From the NCBI GenBank assembly GCA_030015575.1, contig CM057342.1:260734867-260798866 (forward strand): 64,000 bases of DNA. The letters run 5' to 3'. Shown piece after piece: positions 44,378 to 57,954 of this stretch. The DNA comes from Agapanthus africanus (Eukaryota; Streptophyta; Magnoliopsida; Asparagales; Amaryllidaceae). A program made the translations under genes and the position numbers. The notes beneath the pieces are model-generated. The model ran no database searches. It was not told where the DNA came from and saw only the letters and a program-made list of their open reading frames with translations. The stretch's first letter is position 1. Every line of letters begins with the position of its first letter.

Positions 44378-46437
44378 ATGACCGGCCTTAAGTTAATTTT
44401 AGATAAAAATATATTGACGGGGCCAAACTATAAACATTGGCTCAGGAATGTCCAGATGGCCATAACATATGACAAACTGGGCTATCTCCTTACTGCCAAA
44501 GCCCCCGCCGTCCCAGGTCCAGATTCCAGCGTCGCGGATAAAGAGATCCATAAGACCTGGGAAATTGACAGTGCGAAAGCAATGTGCCTCGTGCTGGCCT
44601 CTATGGATAATGAACACCAGAGGCGGCATGAGAAGATGGACCTTACTTCTATCTTCCTCCATACCAAGGACTTATATGGAGAGCAATCTCGTATCGCAAG
44701 ATATCAGACCTCGAAGAAATTATTTCAAGCGAGGTTAGCTATCGGGTCATCTGTAGGGGACTACGTCCTTAAGATGATCAGCTACATTGAGGAGCTCGCG
44801 GGCCTAGGGACCACATTGGAGAATGAGTTGTACACAGACTTGGTTTTACAGTCCCTCCCTTCTACCTACGCCCAGTTTATCTTGAATTTCAATATTCAGG
44901 GTAAAGAAGTTTCACTTCCAGAACTCCTAAACATGTTAAGGAGCACTGAGGGCACCCTGCAGAAGTCCAGAGAGACACTCACTCTGCTTATTGGGGGATC
45001 TTCCTCTTCTAGATCTAAGGCAAAAGCCAAGGGGAAGAAGAAGAAGACACCCACCAAACCGAAAGGCGGTGTTAGTAAGGTAGAGGGAAGGGGCAAGGCA
45101 AAAGTTGGGGGGCCGACAGAAGGGAAGGAAGAATGCTTCTACTGTCACAAGAAGGGCCATTGGAAGAGGGATTACAGGGCCTGGAAAGCCAAGAACCAAG
45201 TTTCAAAGCAAGTTATGGCTTCGTCTTCAGGTGTGTTTGTGATTGAAAACTGTCTGTCAATCAACTCTACTTCCTGGATATTAGATAAAGGATCAGGATC
45301 TCATATCTGTAATTCTTTGCAGGCACTGAAAAGCCGTAGAGTTTTGAAGGTGGATGATATGACCCTCAGGGTTGCTAACGGAGCGAGCGTGGATGCTGTG
45401 TCCGTAGGGGAATATCACTTAGGATTGACAAGTGGGCATTTTTTGGTTTTACGCAACTGTTTTGTGTACCTAGTTTGACTTGTAATATCATTTCTGTATC
45501 GTTATGATTTTACATTTGTAAGCGATGTCGTAAACATCCACCTTAATCATGGTTTGATTGGGTCGGGTACACTAAACAACTGTATATACGTATTAAACCA
45601 ACTACAAGTTTTCAACGTTCAGAACACACACAAAAGAAAGTCTCTAGAATTAAATCATGCTTTCTTATGGCATCGTAGACTGGGTCACATCAACAAAACA
45701 CGGTTGATCAAGTTACATAAAGAGGGATATTTGGATCCGTTCGAATATCAGTCTTATGCAACTTGTCAATCATGTCTCAAAGGAAAGATGACAAAGACTC
45801 TGTACACTGGACACGGAGTAAGAGCGAGCGAGCTCTTGGGACTCATACACAGCGACGTGTGTGGTCTAATGTCTACACATGCAAGAAGTGATTATTTCTA
45901 TTTCATTACTTTTACGGATGATTTCTCTAGGTAAGGACATGTCTTCTTGTTGAAATATAAATCCGAGGCCTTTGAGAAATTTCGAGAATATAAGAATGAA
46001 GTGAAAAAACAAACCAATAAAAGTATCAAGACACTGAGATCTGATCAAGGTGGTGAATACTTAAGTGTCAAGTTCCTGAATTACTTAAAAGAGAATGGAA
46101 TTCTCTCTCAGCTTACTCCTCCATACACACCACAACACAACGGTGTATCGGAAAGGCGGAAACAAACCTTATTAGATATGGTACGTTCCATGATGAGTAA
46201 TGCCGAGTTGCCGCGATCCTTCTGGGGCTATGCGCTAGAATCAGCTGCATATCTTTTGAACAAGGTTTCTACCAAGACTGTGCCTACCACACCATATCAG
46301 ATGTAGAGTGGGAAGAAACCCTATCTTCAGTAACTGAAGATATGGGGATGTCTAGCTTTTGTCAAAAAGCAGCATACAGACAAACTCGAGGCACGCTCAG
46401 TACTGTTTAAGTTTATGGGAAACCCAAAGAACTCCAG
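44378..46437 (+). pseudogene. Copia-G gag-pol, part 1 (GAG, protease, integrase)
   Basis: Starts ATG 44378 (MTGLKLILDKNILTG), nine bases after the probable splice AG. Damage: zinc knuckle CFYCHKKGHWKRDY has lost its last Cys (near residue 264); the protease motif is DKGS instead of DTGS; a 1-nt and a 17-nt deletion between about 45460 and 45505 cancel in frame; TAA at 45932-45934, TAG at 46304-46306 and TAA at 46331-46333 interrupt integrase. IHSDVCG, SDQGGEYL and SERRKQ still mark the DDE region. Gypsy H interrupts after AACCCAAAGAACTCCAG. Confidence 0.9.
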
Positions 46438-49400
46438 TGTAACATTTCAAAGAAAATAAAATATTATTTTTTGGGAATTTTTATAATTTAATATTATTTT
46501 ATTGAATATTTTAATATTTTGGTATAATTAAATACAGAAAAATTTGGAAAAATTATGGGAAATTCTAAAATAGGGTATTTTATGGAGTTATGTCATTTTT
46601 AAGTTTTTATGATTAGTTATATGCTAATTTAGTGCTAATCGCGATTAAAAATCGCTAATTGGATTTTTGGTATTTTTGTGCAAAACATGCACATATCATT
46701 TTTCTTACACTTGTGCATTTTCCCTCCATGTTTCTTTTGGGGTTACTATTCTAGTGAGAAGGATTTAGAGAGGAAAGAAAAGAAAAAGAAAATGAAAAAG
46801 GAATAAAGAAGTGAGGTATGGGTGAGAGAGAGAAAGGGGTTACCTTTGACTCGGACTTAGCCATTCTTCTTGTTTCTTCAACTCATTCCTCTCTCCCTCT
46901 TCCTCTTCTCCTCCTGCTGCTGCTCCCCCATCTCCCTCCCCTCTTCAAGCTTTCATTTCATCTCAAAAACATCACCAAAACCCTACCCTCATTTCATCAA
47001 AAGTGTGCACAAGCTCAAGATCTACACATTGGACCAAGAAAGCAAGGATTTTGGCCACTAGGGGCAACTCAAGAAAATTCTTGAGTTGCCAAATGAGGTA
47101 TTTACTGAACCCTTAGTTTAGTTTTAGCATTACTTATACCCCCATGTTGTTATAGAACCGATATTGTGTGTTTTGTGGATTTGAGGAAAACCTAGTTAGG
47201 GTTTGAGGGAATTTTGTGTTGTAATGTGAAATTGAGCTCAGTAGAGGCTACACCAACACCTTAGTTCTATAATTGAGACCCAAACCTGAAACTTAAACCC
47301 AGAATACGGATTTATAGAAACCGATATCGGAAAAGTTATGAAATCTGTGAAGGTTATATTGAATCTGCTTTTACCCCGAGACTCTGAAAATTATATTGAA
47401 TGGACAGTGACATGTGCAGGCACCCAGGAAGCTACCACCAAGACCCTAGCCCCTAACTCCATGACCCGGCCGCAGATATATTCCTATTGGCCGCAATTTG
47501 CGGCCAGACCTGCCCCATTTTGTCTCGTTTTGGTTCTGCAGCTCCTACATGTGTAGTTTAGGCCCCTGGCATGTATAGATTTGTCTAATTTGACCTAGGG
47601 TGAAATCTGGAGCCTATTTCCTTTGTTGCTGTTTTGGGATTCGTGTTTCCGTATTTTAGTTCTGAATTTATGTATTGTGTTTACCTCGACTATTTGGTGT
47701 TTATACGACGATATCGAGGATTGATTGTTGGTTTTGGAGGCGTACCCATAGGTTCTAACCTATAGGCCCCATAGCGTATCGTTTTGGTTTTCGTGTGTCG
47801 TTTTAGCTTTGATTTGGTTTTAATGCGCATATACGATACTTTGATATGTAGGTACCCCATGAAGACTTCGGGACGACAAGCAAGCGCGTGGCGACGTCGA
47901 CAAATGAAGACGCAAGGTGAGTAGATTATATCTACGAGGGAAGTCGGGTGGATGGTGTATAGCACCCCCGCAGTCCGTAGTTGATATACTATATATATAT
48001 ATATATATGATAGTTATAGTGTGTCGTGGATATTGTGTTAGGTGTATTATGGATAGTTTAGGGTTAGAAGCAACTAGTGTAGTTCATAGTCGCGAACCCT
48101 AGAATAGATTTACACCTACACGTACACCCTTGCATTTTCATTATACGCGTACTGTGTTTGATGATATTGGACGACATTGGAGATGCGTCGATGATATTGG
48201 GCATTGTGCCGCGAGATCAGTGATTTGATATGATTCGTATTTGGGATACGACATGTGATCTCTAGCGGGCCTTTGGACGTGCGTTTACACACGCAGTCAT
48301 ATTGATGGTATCAGTTGTACAAGACTTAGATCAGTACCCCAGATTATGTGATATGATGATGAGGATACCAAATAATTGATGAGCTGATTGTGATATTGAC
48401 CCGTACCCAGCTATTGGGATGCCGTACGATGATTAACCGTACGAGCTTTATATTGATGATAGATCCGCACTCATGACTCGAGGATGTCAGATGATATACT
48501 GTTTCGTACGCGATACTATTGAGGCGGGATCACCGACTATTATTATATATATATATATATATATATATATCGACTCAGATTTAGGTGGTTTCCATACACC
48601 TCCTGATGGACTTGGCTTAGTAGATGTTAGACTAGACCGAGTCATACCTATTTCAAAACTAACGAATCGGGAATATCTTAAGGACAAGTAAAGGGATTCT
48701 ACGGGTATTTTCAAAAGACGTATCTATTCTTAAAAACACCGTAACCCTTATTTTACCAAAACCCCGATTCGTCTTATTTCAAATGGCACCACTGCATGGC
48801 ATGTACATATTGGTGTAGATTCTTCACTGTTGCATTGATTATTCGATTCCGCATCGCATTGCATGTGTTTATTTCTATATTGCAATCATGCTGTTAGGAC
48901 ACCAGCACCATTATCGATGATGCATATGTTCTACGTACACTTGCTTGCTGGCTCATACACTTCATCATCGATAATTTCCATGTCACTACACAGTAGTATT
49001 ATTGCATCAGGATATGACCTTGTATGTGCATACTATTATTCTATGTCACATACATCATGCTTTCTGATTATACGTATTGAGATATTCGTTTTCATGATAT
49101 TTCTGGATTTGGGAACCGTGGATAATTTCAAAGGAGAGTATGTACTTATTTGAAAAACCCGGTTTCCTTGATATGATATTTGCACAGCCACCATGAGATT
49201 TATCGGTTCTGATTATATACCCCATACGAGGAGTGTGTGCCGTATGAGGGTATATAGTGGGGCCCGGTATGGTTCCCCTCGGCAAGATGATCGATGGATT
49301 TTGCCGATTGAGCCTGGAGGTGGGCGAGTACGTACCGGTGATTGTATTTGAGCTCGGCGGATATCCGAGGGATATTGATCGGAGTTGAGAGATGGACATG

Positions 49401-50622
49401 GGCTGACCCGTGCTGCCGGGGCCGAGGGCCGATACCGCAGACGGAGCCCCATATGGACGAGGATTTACGTGCCGATGCTAGGCACAGGTTTCATGATGTT
49501 TTCCATGATTTTGATTATATCCTCATATTTACATGCATGATGCTTATTGTCATTGGGTGACAGGTGGACGGGATCCACATATATATACAGACATTGATCA
49601 CATACAGACTTTTATTATATTGATCATACTTCATTTGTATATATAACAGGGTATGGGGGCGCTGTTATACATACCCTTACACCAATATTAGTGGAATGGG
49701 ACGCTAATATATGTGTATTGATATTTATTTTGATACTTCATCATATTTACTTCATGCAGACATACCTATGTTTATGACATGTTATTACCTGAGGCACTGG
49801 CAAGGGTACTTGGCACTACATACACGATTAGATGTTACATTGCCACCTTATCATGCTTCAGGCTTATTCTTTGAGGTTTATATACTGATCGTTTGACCTA
49901 GGATTATGTCATGCATTCGATTTCTGCTTGTAGATATTTTCTATTCACGAGTTGGCAACTCACCCCTGTTGTGCTACAGTTCTTGCAGGTTCTGCCGTAC
50001 AGGTTCCATTGCGGCATTTCTGGCACACTGCTTTCCTTTGCAGGTGATTTGCTTAGTAGGTGGGTTCTTTGCATCAGAACCATCCTTGTATATGTATTAC
50101 TCACTGTATCTAGAAATTCCATCAACCAAAACTTGTATATTGTTTCAAACTTAGACATTAGTGATGTATTATTTCGACCTTAGAGTCGCGCTTAGTAGTA
50201 TTACGGTTTTCATGCTTATTGAGTTTCTTTTGGATTTGATCCTCGCCCTTCGGCGTTGTATATTACATTGCTTGTGTGGTTGTGACCGTCGATTGACGAA
50301 GAGCTAGCTCCCGCTTGGGGATGCCTTTTATCACTACATATATATATTATTCTTGTTGTACCCCATTCGGGGTCAGTTTTTACAAAGGAAACTCTGCCGA
50401 AATTTTCAGAAAAGATTACACATTTTAAAAATGCTTTTCAGCTTAGTTATTTAAAAATCTTTGATTTACAAAATATGTTTCTTGCTTATTAAAAACCAGT
50501 TTTCCTTATTTACTCTTAAAATGGTTTTAGATTTCTGGGCTTTTGGCTTACTTGGATCAGATGGAGTCCTATAGACTTCATATGGTTCAAGGGCCAGTCA
50601 CGTGCTCTTTCGGGTCGTGACA
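46438..50622 (+). repeat. 5' LTR of gypsy H
   Basis: 4185 bp. Contains a perfect 17-nt palindrome GGCCGCAATTTGCGGCC near 47493, TA microsatellites near 47987-48008 and 48541-48570, and GTGCC-gatgcta-GGCAC (49469-49485). Several ORFs of 60-143 codons recur in the other LTR but have no codon logic or motifs; they are not supported as genes. Confidence 0.9.
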
Positions 50623-50626
50623 AAGT

Positions 50627-50638
50627 TGGTATCAGAGC
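50627..50638 (+). other. Primer-binding site of gypsy H
   Basis: TGGTATCAGAGC four bases after the LTR end (CA-AAGT-TGGT). Confidence 0.85.
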
Positions 50639-51523
50639 GCTAGGTTAACCTTGGTTCGAGTCTAAGTTTGACTATGTGGAGCCTAGGGCGTCTATATATA
50701 TACGGAACTTAGGATTGACCTTACGGAACTTAGACTTAGTCGAGGGGGTATTAGACCCGAACTTTCGTCGCCTAGGATGACCCTTGGTTGATGGAATAGG
50801 TGACTAAAGTAGAGTGACGTACCGTGGGTATGTTCCGCGGCATACTTACGACACGCCACTCCGCTTAAGGAGCCTTAGGACGTACATTTCCTTGCATAGT
50901 ATTATATTCCTTCCTATGATCTATCCTCATCGATACTGGTTATGATTTTGCTGCCACGATTGCATGGGCAGAGAGAGCTACGGCTAGAGTTGCGTCAGCA
51001 TGAGCTCGTCGCATACGAGGGCTGACCAGGACGTGATTCCAGAGGCTTACGATTGCATATAGAGGCGTCGTTCTATTGTGTTTTCGCGCCATGAGCGTTT
51101 GTCAGATCGCTTTACGAGATTTCTCGGACGTGCCGATTGGTACCAGAGGATCAGGCTACTAGAGGCCAGCCAGGATGTGATGATCATTGATATATCGCTT
51201 ATTCAGGATGATTGAGGCACTGTTCAGCGTACAGACGAATGAGCCAGTTGTTGCTGCAAACGACGAGATATCGCCCAGGTGATTGGAGCTACTGCAGCAT
51301 GAGTATATACTTAGAGATATGATGGACGGTCGCTAGTCACCCGAGGATGAATGACTAGGACATGTGGTTCGTTCGCTTACCCCGATGCGAGGTCATCAGA
51401 TAGATTGATTCCAGCTAGAGGCGACTTCACGCAGGTTCGTTGAGAGTTGATGGAGACGATCGAATGTCAGGAGCCCATTTTCCAAGTTTAAAGGTATACG
51501 GAAAGACATGCAGGCGATTCCAT

Positions 51524-51650
51524 GGACCCTCTAGAAGAATGAAACCCTAACTCGACTTAATGACCGTGTGAAAGCCTTTGAACCTTAGGGTTTGCGGCAG
51601 TTCCGCGGCGCCATTAGTGAGGCTTGGATTTGCCCTTCTACGGCTGGACC
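51524..51650 (+). other. Conserved leader module, copy 3, inside gypsy H
   Basis: GGACC to GGACC, 127 nt. It matches the modules at 2632-2762 and 15926-16056 along its whole length with roughly 20 substitutions and a 4-nt gap: CTCTAGAAGA, AACCCTAACTCGA, TTTGAACCTTAGGGTTT, CCCTTCTACGGCTGGACC. The TAGAAG/CTTCTA pairing and the AACC/GGGTT inner hairpin are kept. Confidence 0.7.
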
Positions 51651-52847
51651 ACCTACGCTGTGGCATGTACTTGATACTATTAAACTGTACTCAAGATGTT
51701 GATCTCTTGGGTGATTATGAGGTTCTGACGAGTCGATCGAATGATTCGACATCATTCGGATATCATGTGATGGGATGCATTGCTTGGGAGACTCCAGATA
51801 CGAGTATAGCCGTTGGAGCACAGTCCATCCAGCCACGATGAGACGAGTCCGAATCAGTCGACATTGAAGCAGAGTGAAGTAAAGATTCGCAGGAGAGTTC
51901 GACGAGATGACGTCCCACTTCGCTGACATCAGAGATGCGATACGCGCGCAGAGGCATTGTATATGGATATATTTTCCAGAAGGAGGCACGATGAGTATGC
52001 AGCCGTTCCGGAACAAGAATTAGCTTCAGCAATGGACGATGACTTCCGGGCAATTCGGCAGAAAAGAGATATGCGAGAGACTTCGGATGGACCGTAGCCG
52101 AGAACATTGCAGTGCACATATAGAAACATGACGTCGAAGTGGACGATAATACAAACAAGCGGACAAGAGGTTCGTGCGAGACGCTGACGAGCTGTCATTA
52201 CTTTCCGTCGAGACCGGAGACCTGATATACTTACAGAGGCATTGGGATGCGACCAATTTCCGAGGGAATGCTGTGCTGAGGACGCAGATGTCCATCGAGC
52301 GAGAAGAGATTATGCAAGAGTACCAATCTCTGTACAGACCGTCATAGGCAAGATCGGAAGAGACCCTGAGCAGGATTCCTTCCAGGACACTGCTGCAATG
52401 ATATTTGCATCCAGGATCAGATGTGTGATGTGCATTCAGAGAATCTGAGGCCGACGCCAGTGACGTGCTGCTTTCCGAGTGGCCGTGAGGATCAACCGAG
52501 AGATTACCAGAGAAGTGCCAGAACGGAATCGTCCCCGTTAGCACACCTGACAGGGCCGATGAGCCGATTGATTGTGAGATTGGTAATCCACAGAGAAGAT
52601 AAGGACCCAGAGGCAGAGGACGCCAGACCGTGAGCAAGAGGCAAGTAGATATCTTGCGCTGCTAGCATTGGATGCACCGACACCTTCTCGACTTTGAAGG
52701 AGGGACCACCGATGACAGTATTTATGATTTGTGATTTTGTGATTCGATTATCACGTATCCGTCATCTTGGATTTCGGTATTTTTGGCGTTCTGTTTGCAT
52801 GATTTAGTCTTGATGACTGAATTCCATGATATTTGATTTTGTGCACC

Positions 52848-53302
52848 ATGGTTGCACCCACTGGGTATTTATATTTTGCGCATAGTTATTACGCTTGAGG
52901 TATTGATTGTGATTTCATGCCTATTTTATGCCGATGATTTGATTTACGCTTCCAGCATAGTTTTCATGCACTTTAGTGTTTTGATTTGATTTGTGCACGC
53001 TGATGCACATGGTTGTGAGCTTATACACCGCGGTATACCTGATTTTGAGTGAGCCGTATTGTACACCGTCGATTTTGGATTTTCGCGCATGTTGGGCGCA
53101 TGTTTTGAGATACAATTTTGGTGCACACCAGATGCACTAAATCGGGATTCTTTGTGCATGTCAGATGCACCTGACTTGGCTGTCAGGCACACACGTTGCC
53201 TATGACAGAAGTTTCATGCACACCAGTTGCACCTAGATGTTGTTTTGTGCACCTGTATGGCACATATATGGATTTTGTTCTCCGTGCGCACCAGACGCAC
53301 GG
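52848..53302 (+). repeat. Dispersed GTGCA/TGCAC palindromes in gypsy H
   Basis: About eight copies of a short palindrome, e.g. GTGCACCATGGTTGCACC, GTGCACACCAGATGCAC, GTGCATGTCAGATGCACC, ATGCACACCAGTTGCACC and GTGCGCACCAGACGCAC, spaced 30-150 bp apart. The last changes A to G on both arms, keeping pairing. They lie between the non-coding middle and the polypurine tract. Confidence 0.6.
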
Positions 53303-53718
53303 GGTATTCTTATATACGTCTTAGGATTGATTTTTATAGAGCAGTACTTTTTTTTATGATATTTGCCATGTGTTTTCATACTGAGCGGGACTAGTCAGAG
53401 GACAGTACCCGCATACTTTTGCATGCATTTACTTAGTTATTTACATATATAGCTTTCATATATACATGTATAATTTTGATGTACATCATACTGACTTTGT
53501 TTTGGATTTGACATTTGTGTCTTTACCATGACTCCGATGACTGTAGGATGCTTGACGGAGTTTCGATTTTGAGTTATCTGCTCATTACTTATACGCATGT
53601 ATTGCGCTATGATGTGTTTTATGTATTGATGTTTTCGGAGCCCCGACAATTTGGATTTTTACTGAAATGTTTTAGTACTTGGGGGTTTAAATTTAAATTC
53701 GGGGACCGAATTTATTTA

Positions 53719-53730
53719 AGAGGGGAAGAT
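53719..53730 (+). other. Polypurine tract of gypsy H
   Basis: AGAGGGGAAGAT directly before the 3' LTR start TGTAACATTTC. Confidence 0.8.
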
Positions 53731-55297
53731 TGTAACATTTCAAAGAAAATAAAATATTATTTTTTGGGAATTTTTATAATTTAATATTATTTTATTGAAT
53801 ATTTTAATATTTTGGTATAATTAAATACAAAAAAAATTGGAAAAATTATGGAAAATTCTAAAATAGGGTATTTTATGGAATTATGTCATTTTAAAGTTTT
53901 TATGATTAGTTATATGCTAATTTAGTGCTAATCGCGATTAAAAATCGCTAATTGGATTTTTGGTATTTTTGTGCAAAACATGCACATATCATTTTTCTTA
54001 CACTTGTGCATTTTCCCACCATGTTTCTTTTGGGGTTACTATTCTAGTGAGAAGGATTTAGAGAGGAAAGAAAAGAAAAAGAAAATGGAAAAGGAATAAA
54101 GAAGTGAGGTATGGGTGAGAGAGAGAAAGGGGTTACCTTTGACTTGGACTTAGCCATTCCTCTTGTTTCTTCAACTCATTCCTCTCTCCCTCTTCCTCTT
54201 CTCATGCTGCTGCTGCTCCTTCATCTCCCTCCCCTCTTCAAGCCTTCATTTCATCTCAAAAACATCACCAAAACATCACCAAAACCCTACCCTCATTTCA
54301 TCAAAAGTGTGCACAAGCTCAAGATCTACACATTGGACCAAGAAAGCAAGGATTTTGGCCACTAGGGGCAACTCAAGAAAATTCTTGAGTTGCCAAATGA
54401 GGTATTTACTGAACCCTTAGTTTAGTTTTAGCATTACTTATACCCCCATATTGTTATAGAAACGATATTGTGTGTTTTGTGGATTTGAGGAAAACCTAGT
54501 TAGGGTTTGAGGGAATTTTGTGTTGTAATGTGAAATTGAGCTCAGTAGAGGATACACCAACACCTTAGTTCTATAAATGAAACCCAAATCTGAAACTTAA
54601 ACCCAGAATACGGATTTATAGAAACCGATATCGAAAAAGTTATGAAATCTGTGAAGGTTATATTGAATCTGTTTTTACCCCGAGACTCTGAAAATTATAT
54701 TGAATGGACAGTGACATGTGCAGGCACCCAGGAAGCTACCACCAAGACCCTAGCCCCTAACTCCATGACCCGGCCGCAGATATATTCCTATTGGCCGCAA
54801 TTTGCGGCCAGACCTGCCCCATTTTGTCTCGTTTTGGTTCTGCAGCTCCTACATGTGTAGTTTAGGCCCCTGGCATGTATAGATTTGTCTAATTTGACCT
54901 AGGGTGAAATCTGGAGCCTATTTCCTTTGTTGCTGTTTTGGGATTTGTGTTTCCGTATTCCGTATTTTAGTTCTGAATTTACATATTGTGTTTACCTCGA
55001 CTATTTAGCGTTTATACGACGATATCGAGGATTGATTGTTGGTTTTGGAGGCATACCCATAGGTTCTAACCTATAGGCCCCATAGTGTATTGTTTTGGTT
55101 TTCGTGTGTCGTTTTAGCTTTGATTTGGTTTTAATGCGCATATACGATACTTTGATATGTAGGTACCCCATGAAGACTTCGGGACGACAAGTAAGCGCGT
55201 GGCGACGTCGACAAATGAAGACGCAAGGTGAGTAGATTATATCTACGGGGGAAGTCGGGTGGATGGCGTATAGCACCCCCGCAGTCCGTAGTTGATA

Positions 55298-55346
<49 letters not shown>

Positions 55347-55872
55347 AGTTATAGTGTGTCGTGGATATTGTGTTAGGTGTATTATGGATAGTTTAGGGTT
55401 AGAAGCAACTAGTGTAGTTCATAGTCGCGAACCCTAGAATAGATTTACACCTACACGTACACCCTTGCATTTTCATTATACGCGTACTGTGTTTGATGAT
55501 ATTGGACGACATTGGAGATGAGTCGATGATATTGGGCATTGTGCCGCGAGATCGGTGATTTGATATGATTCGTATTTGGGATATGACATGTGATCTCTAG
55601 CGGGCCTTTCGACGTGTGTTTACACACGCAGTCATATTGATGGTATCAGTTGTACTAGACTTAGATCAGTACCCCAGATTATGTGATATGATGATGAGAA
55701 TACCAAATAATTGATGAGCTGATTGTGATATTGACCCGTACCCAGCTATTGGGATGACGTACGATGATTTACCGTACGAGCTTTATATTGATGATAGATC
55801 CGCACTCATGACTCGAGGATGTCAGATGATATACTGTGTCGTACGCGATACTATTGAGGCCGGATCACCGAC

Positions 55873-55919
<47 letters not shown>

Positions 55920-57949
55920 CTCAGATTTAGGTGGTTTCCATACACCTCCTGATGGACTTGGCTTAGTAGATGTTAGACTAGACCGAGTCATACCTATTTC
56001 AAAACTAACGAATCGGGAATATCTTAAGGACAAGTAAAGGGATTCTACGGGTATTTTCAAAAGACGTATCTATTCTTAAAAACACCGTAACCCTTATTTT
56101 ACCAAAACCCCGATTCGTCTTATTTCAAATGGCACCACTGCATGGCATGTACATATTGGTGTAGATTCTTCACTGTTGCATTGATTATTCGATTCCGCAT
56201 CGCATTGCATGTGTTTATTTCTATATTGCAATCATGCTGTTAGGACACCAGCACCATTATCGATGATGCATATGTTCCACGTACACTTGCTTGCCGGCTC
56301 ACACACTTCATCATTGATAATTGCCATGTCACTACACAGTAGTATTATTGCATCAGGATATGACCTTGTATGTGCATACTATTATTCTATGTCACATACA
56401 TCGTGCTTTCTGATTATACGCATTGAGATATTCGTTTTCATGATATTTCTGGATTTGGGAACCGTGGATAATTTCAAAGGAGAGTATGTACTTATTTGAA
56501 AAACCCGGTTTCCTTGATATGATATTTGCACAGCCACCATGAGATTTATTGGTTCTGATTATATACCCCATACGAGGAGTGTGTGCCATATGAGGGTACC
56601 TGGTGGGGCCCGGTATGGTTCCCCTCGGCAAGATGATCGATGGATTTTGCCGATTGAGCCTGGAGGTGGGCGAGTACCTACTGGTGATTGTATTTGAGCT
56701 CGGCGGATATCCGAGGGATACCGAACGGAGTTGAGAGATGGACATGGGCTGACCCGTGCTGCCGGGGCCGAGGGCCAATACCGCAGACGGAGCCCCATAT
56801 AGACGAGGATTTACGTGCCGATGCTAGGCACAGGTTTCATGATGTTTTCCATGATTTTGATTATATCCTCATATTTACATGCATGATGCTTATTGTCATT
56901 GGGTGACAGGTGGACGGGATCCACATATATATACATACATTGATCACATACCGACTTTTATTACATTGATCATACTTCATTTGTATATATAACAGGGTAT
57001 GAGGGCGCTGTTATATATACCCTTACACCAATATTAGTGGAATGGGACGCTAATATATGTGTATTGATATTCATTTTGATACTTCATCATATTTACTTCA
57101 TGCAGACATACCTATGTTTATGACATGTTATTACCTAAGGCACTACATACACGATTAGATGTTATATTGCCACCTTATCATGCTTCAGGCTTATTCTTTG
57201 AGGTTTATATACTGATCGTTTGACCTAGGATTATGTCATGCATTTGATTTCTGCTTGTTGATATTTTCTATTCACGAGTTGGCAACTCACCCCCGTTGTG
57301 CCACAGTTCTTGCAGGTTCTGCCGTACAGGTTCCATTGCGGCATTTCTGGCACACTGCTTTCCTTTGCGGGTGATTTGCTTAGCAGGTGGGTTCTTTGCA
57401 TCAGAACCATCCTTGTATATGTATTACTCACTGTATCTAGAAATTCCATCAACCAAAACTTATATATTGTTTCAGACTTAGACATTAGTGATGTATTATT
57501 TCGACCTTAGAGTCGTGCTTAGTAGTATTACGGTTTTCGTGCTTATTGAGTTTCTTTTGGATTTGATCCTCGCCATTCGGCTTTGTATATTACATTGCTT
57601 GTGTGGTTGTGACCGTCGATTGACCAAGAGCTAGCTCCCGCTTGGGGATGCCTTTTATCACTGCATATATATATTATTCTTGTTGTACCCCATTCGGGGT
57701 CAGTTTTTACAAAGGAAACTCTGCCCAAATTTTCAGAAAAGACTACACATTTTAAAAATGCTTTTCGGCTTAGTTATTTAAAAATCTTTGATTTACAAAA
57801 TACGTTTCTTGCTTATTAAAAACCAGTTTTCCTTATTTACTCTTAAAATGGTTTTAGATTTCTGGGCTTTTGGCTTACTTGGATCAGATGGAGTCCTATA
57901 GACTTCATATGGTTCAAGGGCCAGTCACGTGCTCTTTCGGGTCGTGACA
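53731..57949 (+). repeat. 3' LTR of gypsy H
   Basis: 4219 bp. Differs from the 5' LTR by scattered substitutions, longer TA microsatellites (about 55299-55343 and 55875-55915), an extra CATCACCAAAA copy near 54270, and a deletion near 57137. Confidence 0.9.
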
Positions 57950-57954
57950 TCCAG

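Larger units (their letters stand above)
50639..53718 (+). other. Internal region of gypsy H, non-coding
   Basis: 3.1 kb. The first 300 bp resemble a gypsy leader with repeated GGAACTTAGGA motifs. 51524-51650 is the module shared with two Copia leaders. 51690-52650 contains a 203-codon minus-strand ORF (52026-52637) but no zinc knuckle, protease, RT or integrase motif on either strand. 52840-53300 carries repeated GTGCA...TGCAC palindromes. I recognise no protein. Confidence 0.6.
46438..57949 (+). mobile_element. Gypsy H: long-LTR element without recognisable gag-pol
   Basis: LTRs 46438-50622 and 53731-57949 (4185 and 4219 bp), TG...CA ends (TGTAACATTTC...GGGTCGTGACA), PBS 50627-50638, polypurine tract before 53731, TSD TCCAG (46433-46437 and 57950-57954). 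The 3.1 kb internal region holds no recognisable gypsy domain. LTR shape and ends resemble Tekay/Del chromoviruses, so it is probably a large non-autonomous (LARD-like) derivative; the superfamily call rests on LTR ends and PBS only. LTR divergence is an estimated 1-2% plus microsatellite length differences. Confidence 0.85.

Noticed and set aside
48863..49153. Duplicate ORFs present in both gypsy H LTRs (for example 96 codons at 48863 and 56209)
   Set aside because: Conserved only because the two LTRs are near-identical copies; no motif or start context.
52026..52637. 203-codon minus-strand ORF in gypsy H
   Set aside because: No motif, Ser/Leu/Arg-rich composition typical of chance frames, and opposite to the element; the region looks like decayed non-coding sequence.
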